The translations under genes and the position numbers were made by a program. A model generated the notes under the pieces. The model was not told the DNA's origin, made no database searches, and worked only from the letters and a program-made list of their open reading frames with translations. From Anaerococcus tetradius ATCC 35098 (GTDB lineage: Bacteria > Bacillota > Clostridia > Tissierellales > Peptoniphilaceae), in NCBI RefSeq assembly GCF_000159095.1, contig NZ_GG666296.1, positions 248,819 to 312,818 of the forward strand: 64,000 nt of DNA, written 5' to 3'. Shown here in pieces: positions 36,801 to 47,950 of this stretch (the stretch's first letter is position 1; each line of letters begins with the position of its first letter).

Positions 36801-37982
36801 CTATTTACCAAAAATCTCTGTACCTAGCTTTGTTTCCTCAAGGGCTTTGCCGTTAAATACTATGTTTTTTACATCATTTTGATACATGATGTCTCCCCAG
36901 AGGATGCCTCCTACATATGAATCTTCTTTTTTGAATAGTTTGTAGATTTTGTCTTCTTTTTCTATTCTTTCTTCTTCGATTCCTTCTCCTGAGTTCATGC
37001 CTGCTGAGAAAAGTTTGATATCTCCAAGCATGAGGGTTGAGAATGGTTTTGGTTGTTTGTAAGATTCGCTATCGCCTGTCATGTTGTGGCCTGCAATTTT
37101 TCCCATCTCTTGGCTTGATGTCCAAAGGCCTATAGTAAATTGTCCGATTTGTGCACAGTCGCCTGCTGCAAAGATTCCTTCGTGGGCTGTTTCTAGGTGA
37201 TCATTTACAACAACTCCTCTATCAGTTTCAAGTCCTGAGTCTTGGGCTATTTTTATATTTGATCTTACCCCTGCTTGAACCATGATTGCATCGGCACTTA
37301 AATCTGTTCCATCAGCAAGCTTCACTCCGCAAACTGCTCCATCTTTGGTGAGGATTTCTGCCGTATTTTTGCCTGTTATAGTTTTTATTCCCAATTCGTT
37401 TAAGTTTTTTTCTAATTTTTCTGAAAGCTCACGGTCGAGTTGCCTTGCAAGGAGGTAGTCAAAACTTTCTATTACAGTTATTTCGAGACCTAATTTTTTT
37501 GCAGAAAAGGCTGCTTCAAGGCCTAGGATTCCTCCGCCTATAACTACGATTTCTTTTTTGTTAGCTACATATTCTTTGAAGCTTCTAAGGTCGTCTACAG
37601 TTCTTATGGCAAAGACACCCTTTGAGTCAATGTTTGTAATTGGTGGGACGAAGGCTCTTGCCCCTGTTGCTATTAGGGCTTTTTTAAATTCTATTTCTTC
37701 TCCACCAGCAAGATATGCTATTCTTTTTTCTGGATCTATTCTCTCTACTTTAGTTGAAAGTCTTTCCTCGATTTTTCTTTCGTTATACCATGGTTCTTTT
37801 TTAACAAAGATTTCATCATCTGTGAAGTCTTTGCTTATTAAATCTGATAGTCTTGTTCTCCAATAAGTTGATGGTTTTTCTTCTGATACTATTAATATTT
37901 TTCCTTGAGGATCTTTTTTTCTTATTTCTTCAGTTGCTGAAAGGCCAGCAATTCCATTTCCTATAATTAGATAATCGTACAT
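36801..37982 (-). CDS. NADH:rubredoxin oxidoreductase-like flavoprotein
   Basis: 393-aa pyridine-nucleotide disulfide-oxidoreductase-fold enzyme. The FAD motif YLIIGNGIAGLSATEEI is at the N terminus, the NAD motif EIVVIGGGILGLEAA near residue 145, and the second FAD motif GIFAAGDCAQ near 270. There is no redox C-x-x-x-x-C, so it is not a thiol reductase. The N-terminal half and length resemble clostridial NADH:rubredoxin reductases, which feed oxygen or peroxide detoxification. No rubredoxin gene is seen nearby. The start at 37982 follows GAAAGGAATATT. Confidence 0.8.
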   Translation of the reverse strand: MYDYLIIGNGIAGLSATEEIRKKDPQGKILIVSEEKPSTYWRTRLSDLISKDFTDDEIFVKKEPWYNERKIEERLSTKVERIDPEKRIAYLAGGEEIEFKKALIATGARAFVPPITNIDSKGVFAIRTVDDLRSFKEYVANKKEIVVIGGGILGLEAAFSAKKLGLEITVIESFDYLLARQLDRELSEKLEKNLNELGIKTITGKNTAEILTKDGAVCGVKLADGTDLSADAIMVQAGVRSNIKIAQDSGLETDRGVVVNDHLETAHEGIFAAGDCAQIGQFTIGLWTSSQEMGKIAGHNMTGDSESYKQPKPFSTLMLGDIKLFSAGMNSGEGIEEERIEKEDKIYKLFKKEDSYVGGILWGDIMYQNDVKNIVFNGKALEETKLGTEIFGK

Positions 37983-38099
37983 AATATTCCTTTCAATCTT
38001 TATTTCTATGTCCATTATACATTTTGTTAATTTATCTTACAAACTATGACTAACTAAGCCAAGACTATAGTATAGTAAAAGAAAGTTAGGAGTTTATTT

Positions 38100-38603
38100 A
38101 TGATTAGGATTGCAAAAAAAAGTGATATAAGAAGGATAGAAGAATTAATTGCTTTAGCGAAAGCTTCTCTTAAAAAAGATGGGGTCGACCAGTGGCAAAA
38201 GTCAAACCCTGATAGGAGGCTTGTAGAAGGGCAGATCGAAAAGGAAGCCGGCTATGTTTATGAAAGGGATGGCGAAGTTTATGCCTATGCCTTTCTAAGT
38301 GAAAATGTAGAGCCAACTTATAAGAGATTTGAAAATGATTTTGAGGGGTCAAACTATCTAGTTATCCATACTTATATGGTCGATTCTGCATCAAAGATAA
38401 AAGGTCTCGGTACGAAATTTATGCAAGAGCTTGTAAGCTTTGCAAAAGACTACGGCAAAGATTCGCTTAGGATAGACACCCACGAAGATAATTTCAGGAT
38501 GAGGGGCCTTCTTGATAAGTTTTCTTTTAGGGAGCTTGGGATAATCCAAGTAGATGAGGACGGCATTGCTAAAGATAGGCTTTGCTATGAAAAAATCTTA
38601 TGA
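38100..38603 (+). CDS. GNAT-family N-acetyltransferase
   Basis: 167-aa acetyltransferase. The N terminus is MIRIAKKSDIRRIEELI, and the acetyl-CoA-binding region follows HTYMVDSASKIKGLGTKFMQEL, with the Q/R-x-x-G-x-G/A-type loop written as KIKGLG. The terminal FRELGIIQVDEDG strand is typical. The substrate is unknown. It starts after TTAGGAGTTTATTT and overlaps the helicase gene by ATGA. Confidence 0.85.
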   Translation: MIRIAKKSDIRRIEELIALAKASLKKDGVDQWQKSNPDRRLVEGQIEKEAGYVYERDGEVYAYAFLSENVEPTYKRFENDFEGSNYLVIHTYMVDSASKIKGLGTKFMQELVSFAKDYGKDSLRIDTHEDNFRMRGLLDKFSFRELGIIQVDEDGIAKDRLCYEKIL

Positions 38604-41155
38604 GAAATTTAGGCCAAGAAGAAATTATTAAAAATGCCAAGCTACCAGCTGTCGTAATAGCAGGGCCTGGCACAGGTAAAACCCATACTATTGTAAATTT
38701 TGTGGCAGAAGCCATAAAAAACGAACGCTTTAAAGCTAACAAGATCCTTATTACGACCTTTACCAAAAAGGCAGCCCATGAGCTTAATACTAGAATAATT
38801 ACAAGGCTAAAGGAAGAAGGCCTTAGGGTGGACTTAAAGGACATGATGATAGGTAACTTTCACTCCCTTGCCATGGATTTCATTACAAAATATAGGAGGC
38901 TCGACCAAAACTTTTTCAATCTCAAAATCATAGACTCCTTTATGGAAGAGTTTATAGTAAGAGAAAATTTAAGTCTTTTTAAGGGTCTTGATAATTTTGA
39001 TAGCTTCATAAAAAAAGACGAAGTAGCTACTATCCTTGATATCTTTCAAACAATAATCAACCAAGTCCTAGACCTAGATGAGCTTAAAAATTCCGAAAAT
39101 CCTAAGGATAGGCTAAGCTATGAAATTTATCTTACCTATGAAAATCTTCTAAATAAGCTAGGTCTAATTAATTTTCAGCTCATTCTAAAAAGATTTCTTG
39201 ACCTCCTAAAAGATCCCCTTATCGGTGAAAAGATAAGAAAATCAATAGATCTTGTAATTATAGACGAATACCAAGATACCAACCTAATCCAAGAAGAAAT
39301 CGCCTTTGCTTTGACTGATTCAAATAATATCATAGTCTTCGGTGATGATGATCAGGCCCTTTACTCCTTTAGGGGAGCGGATGCTAAAAACCTCACCCAT
39401 TTTGATGAGAAATTCTACCAAAGAAGGAAAGTTAAGGTCGAGAAATATTTTCTCGATATTAATTACAGGTCCAATCAAGTGATTATTGATAAGGCGAGAA
39501 AGTTCATGGAAGAAGCCAAGGGGGCAAGCCGAAAAGAGCTAAGGTCAGTCGATGAGAAAGAAAATCCTAACACCATAGTTAGGGCGAGAGCAGATGAGAT
39601 GGATAATCTCGTAAAAATCGTAAAGCTTCTTTCAAAAAAGATAAAGCTCAATCAAATTGCCTTCCTATTTCCAAGCTTTGCCAATCCCTATCCACAAGCC
39701 CTAGAGGAGAAATTTTCTAAGGAAAATATCAGAGTAATAAATAGAAAGAGCGATAAATTTTTCCATAGAGAAGAGATTAGGTTTTTTGTCCATGTCCTTA
39801 TGAAAATTGCAAATTTTGACCGCATAAATGTGGACTTTGATGAAAGATTTATGTCCTATGAAGAAAGGCAAAAAAACACCTACAGGAAGTATCTTAAAAA
39901 AATCCTCGAAGATGATAGCTTTATTTCTTCAAAAGAAATTAATGATTTTCTTTTGACCCTAGAAGATGGTCAAGACCTATCAGCTATTATCTATAAGCTA
40001 ATGGGCCTTACTTTCTTTAAGGAAATCCTCGGAGGGGCAGTAGATGAGCTTGATAGGCAAAGGATATTCAAAAATACTGGAAAATTTATAAATCTATGTG
40101 TCGACTTCGATGAAATTTATCCCAAGACTAAGGCTTCAGGGGCTAAGTTTGTAAGAAACTTTCTTTATGTTTATTTTAAGAAAAACGCCATCAGTGAATT
40201 TGATGAGGATGACTCTTACGAAGATGCCATAAATTTTATGACCATCCACCAATCCAAGGGTCTAGAGTTTGATGTGGTTTTTGTTTCAAGTCTTAACGAT
40301 TATCCAAGAAAGGACTATCCCAAATATATAGATACCTACCTAGCAAGTGATAGCCTTGAAAAAAAGAATCTAGACTTCTACAGAAAATACTACACAGCCT
40401 TTACCAGGGCCAAAAATCTCCTGGTTGTTTTGGATAATTCGAGGGACTTTAGGATTAAAAACTTCGCATTAAGCCTTGATGACTCATCAATCCTAGCTTC
40501 TATCGACTTTAAGATGGCAAAAAAAGCAAGGGAGAAGAAAATTCTTGCCTATACAACAGATATTGCTGTCTACCTAACTTGCCCACTCAAGTATAAATTT
40601 GTAAGGAAATTATCCTACAGGCAAAAAAAGACTCCAAGCCTTATTTTTGGTTCTAAGGTTCACGAGCTAGCCCAATATATGTATTCAGACAATTTTGACA
40701 AAAAGGCTATGACAGACTTCCTCAAAGAAAATGAAAGCTTCATTATTCCTATAAGGAATCTCTTAAATACGGCTTTTGAAGTCAGGTCTAGCGAAGTTAA
40801 TTATAAGGCGGATAGGAATTTTTATATCCTACAAGGTAACATAGATGTAATTTTAAAAGATCAATCACTTATGGACCTAAAGACAGGATCATTTAACGAA
40901 AATAGCCTAGACAAATACAAAAAGCAAGTAATAACTTACAATAAGCTAATGAAGCTTAATGGAGAAGAAGTTAAGGATATGTACTTGTATTTTATAGAAA
41001 AGGATGAGCTAATTAAAGTTTGTGAAGAAAACTTTGCTTTAGATCAAATTGATAATGTAGCTAAAAATATTATTGAGGAAAATTTTGATAAAAGGACAGA
41101 TGATAAAGATGCTTGTAAATTTTGTCAGATGAAATTTTATTGCAATAGAGCTTGA
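38600..41155 (+). CDS. UvrD/Rep-like helicase fused to an iron-sulfur PD-(D/E)XK nuclease
   Basis: 851 aa. The superfamily 1A helicase has Q/Walker A VIAGPGTGKTHT, motif II IDEYQDTN, motif III GDDDQALYSFRGA, motif IV INYRSNQ, motif V MTIHQSKGLEFDVV and motif VI YTAFTRAK. A RecB-type nuclease follows, with GSKVHELAQYM, VILKDQSLMDLKTGS and the Q-x-x-x-Y in KKQVITYNKL. Cysteines in YLTCPLKY and in ACKFCQMKFYC would hold a 4Fe-4S cluster as in AddB and Cas4. It probably processes DNA ends, but it is shorter than AddA or AddB and has no partner gene next to it. Confidence 0.85.
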   Translation: MRNLGQEEIIKNAKLPAVVIAGPGTGKTHTIVNFVAEAIKNERFKANKILITTFTKKAAHELNTRIITRLKEEGLRVDLKDMMIGNFHSLAMDFITKYRRLDQNFFNLKIIDSFMEEFIVRENLSLFKGLDNFDSFIKKDEVATILDIFQTIINQVLDLDELKNSENPKDRLSYEIYLTYENLLNKLGLINFQLILKRFLDLLKDPLIGEKIRKSIDLVIIDEYQDTNLIQEEIAFALTDSNNIIVFGDDDQALYSFRGADAKNLTHFDEKFYQRRKVKVEKYFLDINYRSNQVIIDKARKFMEEAKGASRKELRSVDEKENPNTIVRARADEMDNLVKIVKLLSKKIKLNQIAFLFPSFANPYPQALEEKFSKENIRVINRKSDKFFHREEIRFFVHVLMKIANFDRINVDFDERFMSYEERQKNTYRKYLKKILEDDSFISSKEINDFLLTLEDGQDLSAIIYKLMGLTFFKEILGGAVDELDRQRIFKNTGKFINLCVDFDEIYPKTKASGAKFVRNFLYVYFKKNAISEFDEDDSYEDAINFMTIHQSKGLEFDVVFVSSLNDYPRKDYPKYIDTYLASDSLEKKNLDFYRKYYTAFTRAKNLLVVLDNSRDFRIKNFALSLDDSSILASIDFKMAKKAREKKILAYTTDIAVYLTCPLKYKFVRKLSYRQKKTPSLIFGSKVHELAQYMYSDNFDKKAMTDFLKENESFIIPIRNLLNTAFEVRSSEVNYKADRNFYILQGNIDVILKDQSLMDLKTGSFNENSLDKYKKQVITYNKLMKLNGEEVKDMYLYFIEKDELIKVCEENFALDQIDNVAKNIIEENFDKRTDDKDACKFCQMKFYCNRA

Positions 41156-41195
41156 AAATACGCTACTGTGCTATACAATATAGGCAGGTGATAAA

Positions 41196-41522
41196 ATGAT
41201 TGAATCTCAAATGCTAAAGGGAGTAATAGAAGGAATTATCCTTCATATAATAAAAAATAACGAAACATATGGCTACGAAATAGTAGAGGAGCTTAAAAAT
41301 TCAGGCTTCTATGCTATGACTGAGGGAACAGTCTATCCCATCCTTCAAAGATTATCCAAGAAGGGCCTAATCTTTGGTGCCTACAAGAAGTCAAAGATTG
41401 GACCAAGGAGGAAGTATTATTATATTAGTCCCAAGGGTAGGCAATATCTTGAAGGTTTTTATACTTCTTTTGATGAGCTTAGTCTTGCCACAAATAATGT
41501 TTTGAAGAAAGGTAGAAAATGA
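41196..41522 (+). CDS. PadR-family transcriptional regulator
   Basis: 108-aa regulator with the PadR winged helix. ILHIIKNNETYGYEIVEEL leads to the recognition segment TEGTVYPILQRLSKKGLI and the wing KIGPRRKYYYISPKGRQYL. Family members repress transport or stress genes on ligand binding. A promoter-like TTGAAA-16-TACAAT lies at the end of the preceding gene. ATGA couples it to the pseudouridine synthase gene, an unusual partner, so its targets are unclear. Confidence 0.88.
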   Translation: MIESQMLKGVIEGIILHIIKNNETYGYEIVEELKNSGFYAMTEGTVYPILQRLSKKGLIFGAYKKSKIGPRRKYYYISPKGRQYLEGFYTSFDELSLATNNVLKKGRK

Positions 41523-42217
41523 GATTAGATAAAATGATCGGAAATTCCGGCCTAGATACTAGAAAAAATATCAAGCGTAATGCTAAAAAGGGAGCCATAA
41601 GAGTAAATGGACAAGTAGTAAAGGATACATCAATCCAGGTAGATCCAGACCTTGATGAAGTTTACTACATGGATCAATTCGTAGATTACTTTGAAAATAT
41701 ATATATCATGATGAATAAGCCAGCTGGTTTTCTTTCTGCGACAGAAGATAAGGATCCTACTGTAATCGACATCTTGGATGATTTTTATAAGGGCTTAGAT
41801 CTTTCTATAGCAGGAAGACTTGATAAGGATACGACAGGTCTTATCCTTCTTTCGACTGACGGAAAGTTCATCCACAAGGTTACAAGTCCCAATTCTAACA
41901 TAGAAAAGACTTACCAAGTAGAAACTCGTGATGAAATTAAAAATGACCTCATAAAGATTTTCGAAGAAGGTGTCTATATCAAAGAAGACGACTATACAGC
42001 AAGACCTGCCAAGCTTGAGATTTTGGAAGAGAAAAAGGCCCTAGTAAGGGTAACAGAAGGTAAGTTTCACTTAGTCAAGAGACTATTCGCTAATTGCGAC
42101 AATGAAGTTTTAAAATTAAAAAGACTTGCAATAGGAAAACTAAAACTTGATAGCCACCTTGCTGAAGGAGAATATAGGGAACTAAGTGATGATGAAATAT
42201 CCCTATTTGTAGAGTAG
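41519..42217 (+). CDS. RsuA-type 16S rRNA pseudouridine synthase
   Basis: 232 aa with an N-terminal S4 domain (MRLDKMIGNSGLDTRKNIKR to INGQ-like VRVNG-type residues near 30). The catalytic aspartate is in the motif AGRLDKDTTGLILLSTDG near residue 100, and the C-terminal signature is GKFHLVKRLFANCDNEVLKLKR. RsuA converts one uridine of 16S rRNA to pseudouridine. It is translationally coupled to the PadR-like gene. Confidence 0.92.
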   Translation: MRLDKMIGNSGLDTRKNIKRNAKKGAIRVNGQVVKDTSIQVDPDLDEVYYMDQFVDYFENIYIMMNKPAGFLSATEDKDPTVIDILDDFYKGLDLSIAGRLDKDTTGLILLSTDGKFIHKVTSPNSNIEKTYQVETRDEIKNDLIKIFEEGVYIKEDDYTARPAKLEILEEKKALVRVTEGKFHLVKRLFANCDNEVLKLKRLAIGKLKLDSHLAEGEYRELSDDEISLFVE

Positions 42218-42250
42218 AATTAGGATTAGTTAAGATTAATGGAGAAAATT

Positions 42251-42850
42251 ATGTACGAGAAATATGTAAAGAATATACTAGATAGGATCTTGGCCCTCCT
42301 AGGCCTTATAATCCTTTCACCTATATTTTTGCTTACAGCCTTGGCCATAAAAATAGAAGAGCCTAAAGGCAAAGTCTTTTTCATCCAAGAAAGATCAGGC
42401 ATGGGAGCTAGGCCTTTTTCTTGTATTAAATTCAGGTCGATGTCAACGGATGCACCCAAAAACGCTGCGACATGGGAGCTTGCTAATGCTGATAGCTATA
42501 TTACAAAGGTTGGCTCCTTCATAAGAAAGACATCAATAGATGAGCTTCCCCAGTTGATAAATATTATTAAGGGTGATATGAGTATAGTAGGTCCAAGGCC
42601 TGTCATCCTAAAAGAAACAGAGTTAATAAATTTAAGAAAAGAATATGGAGCCATAAATGTAAGACCTGGTATTACTGGCCTTAGCCAAATTTCTGGAAGA
42701 GATAATCTACCTCCCAAAAAAAAGGCTGAGACCGACGGAGAATATGCAGCAAATGTTACTTTCTTAAATGATTTTAAAATTATATTAAAAACTATCCCTC
42801 AGGTCCTAGCTGGCGAGGGAATTAGCGAAGGAAAAAAGGAAGATTTTTAG
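42251..42850 (+). CDS. Undecaprenyl-phosphate sugar-1-phosphate transferase (small monotopic type)
   Basis: 199-aa bacterial sugar transferase. It has one N-terminal hydrophobic re-entrant helix (ILALLGLIILSPIFLLTALAI), the basic loop VFFIQERSGMGARPFSCIKFRSM and the DE-type catalytic pair in TSIDELPQLINIIKGDMSIVGPRP. RPGITGLSQISGRD follows. The enzyme loads a sugar phosphate onto the lipid carrier to begin a surface glycan. I start at ATG 42251 because GGAGAAAATT precedes it; the longer frame starts 12 bp earlier. No other glycan genes are adjacent, which is odd for an initiating enzyme. Confidence 0.88.
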   Translation: MYEKYVKNILDRILALLGLIILSPIFLLTALAIKIEEPKGKVFFIQERSGMGARPFSCIKFRSMSTDAPKNAATWELANADSYITKVGSFIRKTSIDELPQLINIIKGDMSIVGPRPVILKETELINLRKEYGAINVRPGITGLSQISGRDNLPPKKKAETDGEYAANVTFLNDFKIILKTIPQVLAGEGISEGKKEDF

Positions 42851-42951
42851 AAAAAACTAAACATTTTCCTTTTTTCGAAAAAAATTTTAGTTCACAAAGC
42901 TTGTAAAAAACCAAATCTCACAAATATACATAAAATATTTTATGAAAATGA

Positions 42952-42980
42952 TTGCAAGATTTTTTTGTTTGTGGTAAACT
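42952..42980 (+). promoter_or_regulatory. Promoter of glpP-glpK
   Basis: TTGCAA (42952-42957), a 17-bp spacer and TAAACT (42975-42980), 77 bp before the start codon. Confidence 0.65.
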
Positions 42981-43007
42981 ACTAGTAAGAGAATATATAA
43001 GAGATGG

Positions 43008-43037
43008 CGAGCTGTGAAAATTTTACACGCTCGTTTT
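43008..43037 (+). promoter_or_regulatory. Leader hairpin upstream of glpP, candidate GlpP antitermination site
   Basis: CGAGC-T-GTG pairs with CACGCTCG (one bulged T) around AAAATTTTA, followed by TTTT. It is terminator-like and lies between promoter and start of the antiterminator gene. It shares GGCGAGCT with the hairpin before the next glycerol gene. Confidence 0.6.
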
Positions 43038-43056
43038 CTGCGTTCATGGAGGTTGT

Positions 43057-45143
<2,087 letters not shown>

Positions 45144-45194
45144 CTTAACAAATTTTAAAAAATAAGGTAAGATATAAACTAAATAGAAATTAGA

Positions 45195-45238
45195 GAAGGC
45201 GAGCTAAAGTATTACCCTACTTTAGCTCGCCTTCTTTT
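45195..45238 (+). terminator. Strong leader terminator before the first glpA-like gene, candidate GlpP target
   Basis: GAAGGCGAGCTAAAGT pairs perfectly (16 bp) with ACTTTAGCTCGCCTTC around an 8-nt loop, then TTTT. It lies between glpK and the dehydrogenase gene and shares GGCGAGCT with the hairpin before glpP. It may act as plain terminator of glpK or as a GlpP-controlled attenuator like that of Bacillus glpD. Confidence 0.85.
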
Positions 45239-45258
45239 CCATTAAAAGGGAGGAATAT

Positions 45259-46680
45259 ATGTATGATGCTATAATTATAGGTGGTGGAGTTACCGGAACA
45301 TCAATTGCCTACCAATTATCAAAGAAAAAAGGAAAATTCCTATTATTAGAAAAAAACGAAGATGTATGTACTGAGACATCCAAGGCCAACTCTGGCATTT
45401 GCCATGGTGGCTATGACGCTCATCCAGGTACCCTCAAGGCTAAGATGAATGTCAGAGGCAACCAAATGATGGAAGAAGAAGCAAAAAAACTTGCTTTTCC
45501 TTACAAGAAAATAGGAACCTTTGTATTGTGCCATGACGAAAAAAATTACCCACAACTTAAAGAACTTTACGATTTTGGTATAAAAAATGGAGTTAAGGGC
45601 ATGGAAATTATGGATGGAGATAAGGTTAGAGAAATGGAGCCAAATGTTTCTGATGATGTATGCTACGCCCTATATTGTTCAGAAGCAGGTATCCTTGATC
45701 CCTTCATAATGAATATTGCTTTTGCAGAAGTTTCTAATATTAATGGAGTTGAATATAAGTTTAACTCAAAAGTAATTGATACAATCAAAGAAGATGGCTA
45801 TTGGAAAGTCGTAACAGAAAAAGCTACATATGAAACAAAAACAATTGTAAATGCCGCAGGTCTTTATTCTGATGAAATCCACAATAAAGTAAGCGATGAG
45901 AAGTTTGAAATAAGAGCAAGACGTGGAGAATACCTCCTTCTTGATAAGGATACACAAGGTTACGTCAACCACGTTATGTTTAACCTACCTACAGAAAAGG
46001 GTAAGGGAATCCTTGTTTCACCAACTATTGATAACAACACCCTAGTAGGACCAACATCAGACTTCGTAGACGAAAAAGATGACATAAGATCAACTAGAGA
46101 ACACCTAGAAGAAGTAATAGAAAAATCAAACGATACAGTTGTCAATGTCCCAGTAAGAATGGTAATCACATCATTTTCAGGCAACAGGGCCCACGAAGTA
46201 GGAGGAGACTTTATCCTAAAAGAAAGCCTTGATGGTTTCTTCGATTGTATAGGAATCGAATCTCCAGGCCTAACATCTTCTCCAGCCATAGGCGAATATA
46301 TGGCAGGACTTGTTAGCGACAAACTTGGCCTTGAAGAAAACAAAGACTTTACTTATGACAGAAATCCGATACCAAAAACAAGCGAATTAAGCTTAGAAGA
46401 ACATGATGCCCTAATCAAAAAAGATCCAAGATATGGTAAAATCATCTGCAGATGCGAAAAAGTAACAGAAGGCGAGATAGTAAATGCTATTAATCGTCCA
46501 CTTGGGGCTAGGACTGTTGATGGAGTGAAAAGAAGAGTCAGAGCTACAGCAGGAAGATGCCAAGGTGGCTTCTGTCTACCAAGAGTTATGGAAATACTCG
46601 CCAGAGAACTTGGCGAAAACTACGATGATATAGTTAAAAATCACCCAGATTCCTACTATATCAAAGGCCATGTAAAGTAA
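45259..46680 (+). CDS. Anaerobic glycerol-3-phosphate dehydrogenase, FAD subunit with BFD-type iron-sulfur domain
   Basis: 473-aa GlpA/GlpO-like flavoenzyme that oxidises glycerol-3-phosphate to dihydroxyacetone phosphate. The FAD motif IIIGGGVTGTSIAYQLSKK is at the N terminus, with CTETSKANSGICHGGYDAHPGTLKA and the C-terminal substrate region IGIESPGLTSSPAIGEY. A BFD-like [2Fe-2S] domain has cysteines in IICRCEKVTEGEI and AGRCQGGFCLPRV. The next two genes complete the three-part form known from other anaerobes. It lies behind a strong hairpin in the glp operon. Confidence 0.9.
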   Translation: MYDAIIIGGGVTGTSIAYQLSKKKGKFLLLEKNEDVCTETSKANSGICHGGYDAHPGTLKAKMNVRGNQMMEEEAKKLAFPYKKIGTFVLCHDEKNYPQLKELYDFGIKNGVKGMEIMDGDKVREMEPNVSDDVCYALYCSEAGILDPFIMNIAFAEVSNINGVEYKFNSKVIDTIKEDGYWKVVTEKATYETKTIVNAAGLYSDEIHNKVSDEKFEIRARRGEYLLLDKDTQGYVNHVMFNLPTEKGKGILVSPTIDNNTLVGPTSDFVDEKDDIRSTREHLEEVIEKSNDTVVNVPVRMVITSFSGNRAHEVGGDFILKESLDGFFDCIGIESPGLTSSPAIGEYMAGLVSDKLGLEENKDFTYDRNPIPKTSELSLEEHDALIKKDPRYGKIICRCEKVTEGEIVNAINRPLGARTVDGVKRRVRATAGRCQGGFCLPRVMEILARELGENYDDIVKNHPDSYYIKGHVK

Positions 46681-46690
46681 GGAGGGCGTG

Positions 46691-47950
46691 ATGAAGAATT
46701 ATGATTTAGTAGTAGTTGGTGGAGGTCCTGCAGGTCTTGCAGCAGCAGCCAAAGCTTACGATTTGGGAGTAAAAAACATCCTAGTTGTAGAAAGAGATGA
46801 AATGCTTGGTGGAATCCTTAACCAATGTATCCACAACGGTTTTGGTCTTCACAGATTCAAAGAAGAACTAACAGGCCCAGAATATGCCCAAAGATTTGTT
46901 GACCTAGTAGAAGAAAGAGATATAGACATTCTCTTAAACACAATAGTAATAGACTTTGCCCATGACAAGACCCTTACTCTAATGAATGAAGAAAATGGTA
47001 TGTTTACCCTAAAGCCAAAGGCTGTAATCCTTGCTATGGGTTGTAGGGAAAGACCAAGAGGAGCCCTAAACATACCAGGAAGCAGACCAGCTGGAGTATT
47101 CTCAGCAGGAACTGCTCAAAGGATGATCAACCTTGAATGCTATATGCCAGGCAAAAAAGTAGTAATCCTAGGATCTGGAGATATAGGTCTAATAATGGCA
47201 AGAAGAATGACCCTAGAAGGAGCAAAAGTTCAATGTGTAGCAGAAATAATGCCTTACTCTGGAGGACTAAAAAGAAATATAGTCCAATGCCTAAATGACT
47301 TTGACATACCTTTATACTTTAACACAACTATATCAAGTATAGAAGGAAAAGACAGGGTAGAAGGATGTACACTCTCACAAGTTGACGAGCACATGAAAGT
47401 AATCCCAGGAACCGAAAAACACTATGACTGCGATACTATCCTCCTATCAGTAGGGCTTCTCCCAGAAAATGAGCTAACAAGAGAAGCAGGAATCAAGATA
47501 GACCCAAAAACCAAGGGAGCTGTAGTATCAGATAGACTAATGACAGACGTAGAAGGAGTCTTTGCTTGTGGTAATGTCCTCCACGTTCATGACCTAGTAG
47601 ACTATGTAACAGATGAAAGTGAACTTGCAGCAGAAAACGCAGCAGCCTACATAGAAGGTAAATTTAAAAAATCTGAGACTAGTCCAATCTACCTAAAGGC
47701 AGGAGATGGAATATCCTACACCCTTCCTCAATACATTAATCCTGATACGATGAATGAAACAGCCATCATAAGATTTAGGGTAAACAACGTCTATCAAAAT
47801 AGAATCCTAAAGATGTTTGTCGATGGCAAAGAAGTAGCAAAGAAGAGAAAACTAGTATATGCTCCAGGTGAGATGGAAGATTTAATCCTTAAAAAGAAGG
47901 ATGTCCCTCAAGGAGCCAAAGAAATAGAAATTAAATTGGAGGAAATATGA
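46691..47950 (+). CDS. FAD/NAD(P)-dependent oxidoreductase of the glycerol-3-phosphate dehydrogenase complex
   Basis: 419-aa flavoprotein. The FAD motif is LVVVGGGPAGLAAAAKAYD, followed by GGILNQCIHNGFGLHRF and the family segment LAMGCRERPRGALNIPGSRPAGVFSAG. An NAD motif is in KVVILGSGDIGLIMARRM and the second FAD motif in VEGVFACGNVLHVHDLVDYV. It would pass electrons between the GlpA-like subunit and NAD or another carrier. I use ATG 46691 with GGAGGG upstream; GTG 46688 is too close to the site. It overlaps the next gene by 4 bp. Confidence 0.9.
   Translation: MKNYDLVVVGGGPAGLAAAAKAYDLGVKNILVVERDEMLGGILNQCIHNGFGLHRFKEELTGPEYAQRFVDLVEERDIDILLNTIVIDFAHDKTLTLMNEENGMFTLKPKAVILAMGCRERPRGALNIPGSRPAGVFSAGTAQRMINLECYMPGKKVVILGSGDIGLIMARRMTLEGAKVQCVAEIMPYSGGLKRNIVQCLNDFDIPLYFNTTISSIEGKDRVEGCTLSQVDEHMKVIPGTEKHYDCDTILLSVGLLPENELTREAGIKIDPKTKGAVVSDRLMTDVEGVFACGNVLHVHDLVDYVTDESELAAENAAAYIEGKFKKSETSPIYLKAGDGISYTLPQYINPDTMNETAIIRFRVNNVYQNRILKMFVDGKEVAKKRKLVYAPGEMEDLILKKKDVPQGAKEIEIKLEEI

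Noticed and set aside
45960-46343. 127-aa open frame on the minus strand inside the first glpA-like gene
   Set aside because: Antisense shadow of a gene with all family motifs; serine-rich composition typical of such shadows.
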